Shown here: one piece after another, positions 59,624 through 64,000 of the stretch | Position numbering within the stretch: the first letter of the stretch is position 1 | How the letters are laid out: every line of letters starts with the position of its first letter | Assembly: GCA_937146765.1 (NCBI GenBank) | Contig: CAKZRP010000075.1 | Location: 81,371-145,370, forward strand | Length of the DNA: 64,000 nt | From: an uncultured Paracoccaceae bacterium | GTDB taxonomy: Bacteria > Pseudomonadota > Alphaproteobacteria > Rhodobacterales > Rhodobacteraceae | Reading direction: 5' to 3' | Program-made: the position numbers and the translations under genes | The notes under the pieces: generated by a model | The model's database searches: none | The model's input: only the letters and a program-made list of their open reading frames with translations | Told to the model about the DNA's origin: nothing

Positions 59624-61552
59624 ATGTCGCCAGACCAGATCATCGCGACCCTTATCGCGCTCATGTCTTCCGCGCCTGATCCCGCGTTCGACCCTCTGAA
59701 GGACGGCGGGCATGACGACCGTTACCTGGTGGAGATCGAGGCTTGCCCGCGTCCGATCGGACCGCTCGAGGTCGAGGGGCGCACCTTGATCTGCGGTCGG
59801 ATCGACGTATCCGAGGACCACGAGGCTCCGGACGCGGCATCGATCCCGCTGGCCTTCGCGCTTCTGAAGTCCCGTTCGACCGCGCCTGCGCCCGATCCTG
59901 TGATTTACCTGCATGGCGGTCCTGGCGGGCATACCGTGCAGGACATCCCGATGAACGCGGGTCTGTTCGATTTCCTGCGCGACCGACGCGACATCATCCT
60001 GTTCGACCAGCGAGGGGCTGGTATCTCGGACCGGACCGTCGCCTGTTACACCGAATTCGCAGCAGATTTCGTCCAGTTCGCGAACGTGGACGAGGAGAAA
60101 GTCTTCGCCGCAGACGGTCCGATGGCGAAATGCCTGACCGAGACCATGGCCACCGGCATCGACCTGTCGCTCTACAACACCACGCAAAGCGCCCGTGACG
60201 TGCGCGCGATCATGGATGCGCTCGGCTATCCGATCTACAACGCCTTCGGCATTTCCTACGGTACCAAGCTGGCGCAGGAGCTGATGCGCACCGCGCCCGA
60301 TGGCCTGCGCAGCGTGGTGATCGACAGCATCAGCCGCGTCGACAGCCCGGCCTATGACACCAACGGCATGCCGATGGATCAGGCGCTTGGCTGGGTGGTG
60401 GATTTCTGCACGCAGGATGACGCCTGCGCCGCGGCCTATCCCAATCTTGAGGAAACGGTTCACGCGGCGGGGCGTCGGTTGGGCGAAGAGCCGAAGCTGA
60501 CTGTCGCGGGGGAGGAAATCGACGCAGGGATGATGTCTGAGCTCATCGATTCCAACAACGCTGTGGCAGGGCCGTTCACCGCCTATCTGCCCCAGGTTTT
60601 CACTGAACTCGCGGCGGGCGAGACCGCAACCTTGGAAAAGCTCGTCACTGGCGGGTTCGATCCAGACCGCAGTGCCGGTGCGATCATGGCCCGGTATGGC
60701 GCTGGCCTCGGTGATCTGGACAGGACGCTGGCCGAGGTCGCGCTGACGGAAGCGGAACAGATGCGCAGCGCCGGTGACGCGGCGGCCAAGCTGCTGTCCA
60801 CCCTGTCCAATGACATGGCCGCCTACGGCGCGCTCAACACCGAGGCCCTGCTGGACGAGGCTCTGTCGGACGTCGCCACGCGCCTCGACGCCGACACACT
60901 GCTGGCCCTCCTGCGCGATTACGCGCTGTTCATCGGCCAGGGCCCCGACCGATCCGCCATCGAAACCCTGATCACCACCTATATGCCGGATGTCGAACAA
61001 ACCCGCCTTCTGGGTATGGTCGCAGCGATGACGGAGGAGGACGTCGCGGCCTTCTACCAGCGCGCGCGGGTAGATGCGGCAAACCTGACCGCGCTGGCCC
61101 GCATGATCTTCGCGCTCGGCATAATTGCCTGCCAGGAGGATTTCCCCTTCAACACCCTCGAAGGCTATAATGCCGTGGCAGCCGACTATCGCTTTCCGTC
61201 CATAGATGTCGGGGTTCGAGAGTCGACCGCGCCGCTCTATGGCTTCTGCGACCTGTTCGATAAGCACCCACGCGATGGTTTCCACGACCCGGTGGTGAGC
61301 GACATTCCGGTGCTCGCCATGTCCGGCACCAAGGACACGCAGACCAACCCGGATGCCGCCGAAATGGTCGTACGTACTCTGTCGAATGGACAGGCGGTGC
61401 TCTTCCCCGAAGCCGGCCATGCGGTGATCATGTTCTCGCAATGCGCCAAGGATGTGGCCGAAGGATTCCTCGAGACCCCGACCGCGCCGGTGAACGCAGC
61501 CTGTACCGCCGACCTGAAGCCTAAATTCTACATTGCGTCCCCGCAACAATAG
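59624..61552 (+). CDS. Alpha/beta hydrolase, S33 tripeptidyl-aminopeptidase-like, tandem copy 1
   Basis: A 642-residue hydrolase with the S33/TAP pattern: oxyanion loop IYLHGGPGGHT, then FDQRGAGISDR, the nucleophile Ser211 in FGISYGTKLAQEL, Asp571 (SGTKDTQTN) and His599 (PEAGHAVIM). The 360 residues between Ser and Asp form an unusually long helical cap. About ten Cys (CPRP, CYTEF, FCTQDDACAAAYP, CQEDF, CDLFDKHPRD, SQCAKD) recur in the next protein, which suggests disulfides and a secreted site. Yet there is no signal peptide, and an in-frame TGA 13 bases before the ATG rules out a longer form. GGAG precedes the ATG. Confidence 0.85.
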   Translation: MSPDQIIATLIALMSSAPDPAFDPLKDGGHDDRYLVEIEACPRPIGPLEVEGRTLICGRIDVSEDHEAPDAASIPLAFALLKSRSTAPAPDPVIYLHGGPGGHTVQDIPMNAGLFDFLRDRRDIILFDQRGAGISDRTVACYTEFAADFVQFANVDEEKVFAADGPMAKCLTETMATGIDLSLYNTTQSARDVRAIMDALGYPIYNAFGISYGTKLAQELMRTAPDGLRSVVIDSISRVDSPAYDTNGMPMDQALGWVVDFCTQDDACAAAYPNLEETVHAAGRRLGEEPKLTVAGEEIDAGMMSELIDSNNAVAGPFTAYLPQVFTELAAGETATLEKLVTGGFDPDRSAGAIMARYGAGLGDLDRTLAEVALTEAEQMRSAGDAAAKLLSTLSNDMAAYGALNTEALLDEALSDVATRLDADTLLALLRDYALFIGQGPDRSAIETLITTYMPDVEQTRLLGMVAAMTEEDVAAFYQRARVDAANLTALARMIFALGIIACQEDFPFNTLEGYNAVAADYRFPSIDVGVRESTAPLYGFCDLFDKHPRDGFHDPVVSDIPVLAMSGTKDTQTNPDAAEMVVRTLSNGQAVLFPEAGHAVIMFSQCAKDVAEGFLETPTAPVNAACTADLKPKFYIASPQQ

Positions 61553-61573
61553 ACCCGACAAGAGGAACTCCCC

Positions 61574-63562
61574 ATGTCCCCGGACCAAGTTCTTGCCCTC
61601 ATCGCCGCGCTGACCGCGGAGCCCGATCCGAACGCCTTCGCCAAACTGAAGGCCGGTGGCTCCGATCCAGCCCATCCGATCACCATTACCCCCTGCGCTC
61701 GTCCGGTCGCCCCGACCGAGATCGACGGCAAGACCGTCATCTGCGGTACTGTCGAGGTGCCCTTCGACCATCGCGCGCCGGAGGGGGCGAAGATCAACAT
61801 CGCCTTCAACCTCTACAAGGCGCATTCGCTGTCCCCCCAGCCCGACCCGGTGATCTACCTGCACGGCGGTCCCGGCGGCGGCACGGTCAGCCGCGTCGCC
61901 AAGACCGTCAGCTATTTCGAACACCTGCGCGGACGGCGCGACATCATCGCCATCGACCAGCGCGGCGTGGATTCCAGCGCGCCCGAGATGGATTGCTACG
62001 CGACCCTCGGCGAACAGCTCGGCCCGGTGGTCGAGATGGAGACCAGCGCGGACGTCCCGTCGCTGTCGCTCGATTTCATAAAAGGCTGCCTTGAAGAGCT
62101 CGCGGCGAAGGGCATCGACTATTCCCTCATCAACACCGAACAGAACGCGATGGATGTTCCGGTGGTGATGTCGGCCCTCGGCTACGACAGCTACAACATC
62201 TACGGCGTCTCCTACGGCACCAAGCTGACGATGGAGATCCTGCGGCAGAACCCGCCCGGCATCCGCGCAGCGGTCATCGACGGCAACGCCCCGCCGTGGC
62301 TGCCGCTCTACTCGATGTTCTGGCAGTCGCATTCCACGCCGATCCGCAAGACCTTGGAACCCTGCGAACGCGACCCGGTCTGCAACGCGGCCTATCCCGA
62401 CATCATCACACGCACCTTCGCGCTGATCGACAAGCTGGACAGCGAACCGGTCGAAGGGCCAAACGGCAAGGTCGGCCTGGAGGAGCTGTTCTTCGCCTTC
62501 GACGACCGCGTCGACATGAAGGGCAAATACATCGCCCTGTCCCCCTACATGCCCCTGCTGGTCGACCAGCTCGAGAAGGGTGACACAACGATCTATGACC
62601 GGATCGCCGCCGGCGAGCTGCCGCCGAAGCCCGCCACCGCCGATGCCGATGCCGCCCGCGCCGCTGCCCAGGCCGCCGGTCTCAGTGCCGACGAGATGGT
62701 TCTCGTCGATGCGATGCTGGCGGCATCCGAGCACATGCGGATCGCCACCGAAACGGTCGAGAGCGCCGCGCGGGCACTGGAAACCGATCTCGACGCCGAC
62801 ACCCGCGCCACCGACCTCGCCGAGATTTTCGACGACAAGCTGGCGCAGGCCATCCAGGCGCTCGACGACAGGGAGGCGCGCCTGGCGGCCGGTCGCGACT
62901 ATCTCGATCTGCGGTTCGTCGCGCCTTCGGTCGATCGGCTGGTGACTTTGGCAAACACGCATTTCGCGGAAGAAACCGCCGGCGCGATCGTCGCTCTTGC
63001 CCGGCAATTGATTCCCGAAGAGGTGGCGCGGGTCTTCGAGCTGATCCGGATCGACAACCAAGCCACGGTCAAGGACGTGGAAGGGGATCTCCAGCTCATG
63101 CTCTACGCTTGCCAAGAGGACTTCGCAAACGGATGGAACTCGCTAGAAAAGTTCCGCGAGCTCATGGTCGCAGAAGGGTCCTGGGGGCCGGCCATGCAGG
63201 ACATATTGGTCGGCTGGCTGGCTGCGTACTTCGTCGAACCCTGCGCGCTTTTCGAGAAACACCCGCGCGACAACTGGACTACGGTCGGATCCTCCGATCG
63301 TCCCGTGCTGTCGATGAATGGCGAACTCGACACCCAGACCGCTGCGGTCTGGGGCGAACTGGCCGTGCAGAACTACAGCAATGCCCAGCTCATCATGGTG
63401 CCGGAGTCCGGCCATGGCACCATCCAGTTCAGCCAGTGCGCCAAGGACATCACCGCCGCATTTATCGATGCCCCGGAGGGAGAGCTTGATACCTCCTGCG
63501 TCGAGAGCCTGCGCCTGCCTGTGATGCTGCCTGACGGGACGATGCATCCGCTGCCATATTGA
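61574..63562 (+). CDS. Alpha/beta hydrolase, S33 tripeptidyl-aminopeptidase-like, tandem copy 2
   Basis: A 662-residue paralogue of the preceding protein, 21 bases downstream with GAGG before the ATG. The motifs are IYLHGGPGGGTV, IDQRGVDSSAPEMDC, nucleophile Ser213 (YGVSYGTKLTMEI), Asp586 (NGELDTQTA) and His614 (PESGHGTIQ). It shares the start (MSPDQ), the long cap and the Cys pattern (ITPCARP, EPCERDPVCNAAYP, ACQEDF, CALFEKHPRDNW, SQCAKDIT). A TAG 22 bases upstream in frame excludes a hidden signal peptide. Most divergence lies in the cap, so the two probably have different substrates, for example peptides of different sequence, or they form a heteromer. Confidence 0.85.
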   Translation: MSPDQVLALIAALTAEPDPNAFAKLKAGGSDPAHPITITPCARPVAPTEIDGKTVICGTVEVPFDHRAPEGAKINIAFNLYKAHSLSPQPDPVIYLHGGPGGGTVSRVAKTVSYFEHLRGRRDIIAIDQRGVDSSAPEMDCYATLGEQLGPVVEMETSADVPSLSLDFIKGCLEELAAKGIDYSLINTEQNAMDVPVVMSALGYDSYNIYGVSYGTKLTMEILRQNPPGIRAAVIDGNAPPWLPLYSMFWQSHSTPIRKTLEPCERDPVCNAAYPDIITRTFALIDKLDSEPVEGPNGKVGLEELFFAFDDRVDMKGKYIALSPYMPLLVDQLEKGDTTIYDRIAAGELPPKPATADADAARAAAQAAGLSADEMVLVDAMLAASEHMRIATETVESAARALETDLDADTRATDLAEIFDDKLAQAIQALDDREARLAAGRDYLDLRFVAPSVDRLVTLANTHFAEETAGAIVALARQLIPEEVARVFELIRIDNQATVKDVEGDLQLMLYACQEDFANGWNSLEKFRELMVAEGSWGPAMQDILVGWLAAYFVEPCALFEKHPRDNWTTVGSSDRPVLSMNGELDTQTAAVWGELAVQNYSNAQLIMVPESGHGTIQFSQCAKDITAAFIDAPEGELDTSCVESLRLPVMLPDGTMHPLPY

Positions 63563-63755
63563 TGCGAACGAAGGGTGCCTGAGGTGGGCCTCCGGCTCCC
63601 GGCCACTCTAATTCCCGTTAGCCGACAGCTTGTTGCAAGCGGCGCACTGCGCCCATTCGCTGGTGGTTGATCACGCTGCGGTGCTGTCGGTCGAAGGAGG
63701 CATTCGCTGCGGCTGCGAAATTACGTGATCGGCGAACTCACACAGCGGGGACATC

Positions 63756-63896
63756 ATGGAACTGCAGCGCGGTCTGTGGCAGCACCCTGACATGATCGAA
63801 TTCCGCACTCTCTCCTATGACCATCCCGAACTCGTACATTCTCCGCTGCTTCGGGGCGCTCTCCTGACCCTGCAATATGCGCAGAAGCACGGGTAA
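63756..63896 (+). pseudogene. 46-codon 5' gene fragment next to an IS element
   Basis: The 193 bases after the hydrolase stop show nothing recognisable. Then ATG 63756 opens a frame reading MELQRGLWQHPDMIEFRTLS, YDHPELVHSPLLRGALLTLQ and YAQKHG before TAA at 63894. The last segment looks like the interior of a longer globular protein, and the stop lies at the edge of an IS3-type element, so the frame is probably the N-terminal part of a gene cut by the insertion. The family is not identified with confidence. Confidence 0.4.
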
Positions 63897-63930
63897 TCCC
63901 CCCATTTTTGCGGGGGCTTGGTGGTAGAAT

Positions 63931-64000
63931 TTACGCGGCCATTCTCAGTTTCTGGGCGGGGGTCATCCCGCCGTTGCCCATATTCGGACGTTCATTGTTG
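63931..64000 (-). mobile_element. 3' end of an IS3-family transposase gene (partial, continues past the window)
   Basis: Read on the minus strand the frame gives NNERPNMGNGGMTPAQKLRM followed by AA and a TAA at 63931. ERPN(M/L)G-x-GG-(M/I)TP is the conserved C-terminal end of the IS3-family DDE transposase (OrfB). Between it and the truncated small gene lies a CCCCC/GGGGG dyad (63897-63917), which may belong to the element's terminal inverted repeat or a terminator. Only 70 bases are inside the window. Confidence 0.75.

Noticed and set aside
59534..63115. Open frame of about 1190 codons opposite the tandem hydrolases
   Set aside because: It mirrors two intact S33 hydrolases and has His/Gly/Val/Arg-rich, non-protein-like composition.
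63897..63917. CCCCC/GGGGG dyad as an attenuator of the small gene
   Set aside because: It lies at the IS border and is better explained as part of the element or its terminator.
1..64000. CRISPR arrays, tRNA or rRNA genes
   Set aside because: No regularly spaced repeats, cloverleaf-type sequence or rRNA-like stretch was found on reading both strands.

Overview
The window looks like chromosomal DNA of a marine alphaproteobacterium, most likely a Rhodobacterales (Roseobacter-group) member. The grounds are high GC by eye, dense short-gap operons, a TRAP transporter, a fructose/ribose-type ABC importer, a CoA-dependent dicarboxylate beta-oxidation set, a haem-uptake locus with private ExbB/ExbD/TonB, and a transglutaminase/ATP-grasp/alpha-E cluster. 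No rRNA, tRNA or CRISPR array was seen. The species cannot be named from the sequence alone.

Layout. 1-2022: tail of an HlyD-type adaptor and a 14-TM DHA2 efflux pump. 2075-4048: an SbtA-like permease divergent from a LysR regulator, with a LysR-type palindrome between them. 4208-10802: a six-gene operon (ROK regulator, M20 amidohydrolase, ABC binding protein, permease, YhfX-like PLP enzyme, ABC ATPase) behind a perfect inverted-repeat operator. 10825-12157: one secreted-protein gene decayed by frameshifts and stops, directly downstream of a von Willebrand A protein gene that diverges from a LuxR solo. 15251-17152: glucokinase and a DUF1868 2H phosphoesterase. 17224-29365: IclR regulator, DctPQM TRAP importer, and a CoA ligase/hydratase/two dehydrogenases/thiolase/multifunctional protein set resembling the pimeloyl-CoA (pim) pathway. 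The TRAP operon and the beta-oxidation operon share a 43-bp operator (34 of 43 positions identical), which ties import and catabolism to one regulator. 29574-32330: an orphan chemoreceptor. 32896-34353: an aldehyde dehydrogenase. 34357-43294: a haem-type TonB locus (receptor, small secreted protein, exbB, two exbD, tonB) divergent from hmuSTUV.

43297-54874: two hybrid histidine kinases flank a three-gene cluster (DUF2126 transglutaminase, fused circularly permuted ATP-grasp/alpha-E protein, second transglutaminase) of the predicted amide-ligase/peptide-modification class. A direct repeat lies in front of the cluster.

54875-64000 is accessory. It starts with a recombination scar: a partial forward gene abuts an L,D-transpeptidase gene cut before its catalytic domain. 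It continues with an AraC regulator, a CPBP membrane protease-like protein, an LprI/DUF1311 protein, a lipoprotein and an SH3 protein that share a C-terminal domain, and two tandem cysteine-rich S33-type hydrolases. It ends in a truncated small gene and the 3' end of an IS3-family transposase. Phe codons here are almost all TTC, whereas the rest of the window uses TTT freely. This block is the best candidate for an undescribed envelope-associated system.
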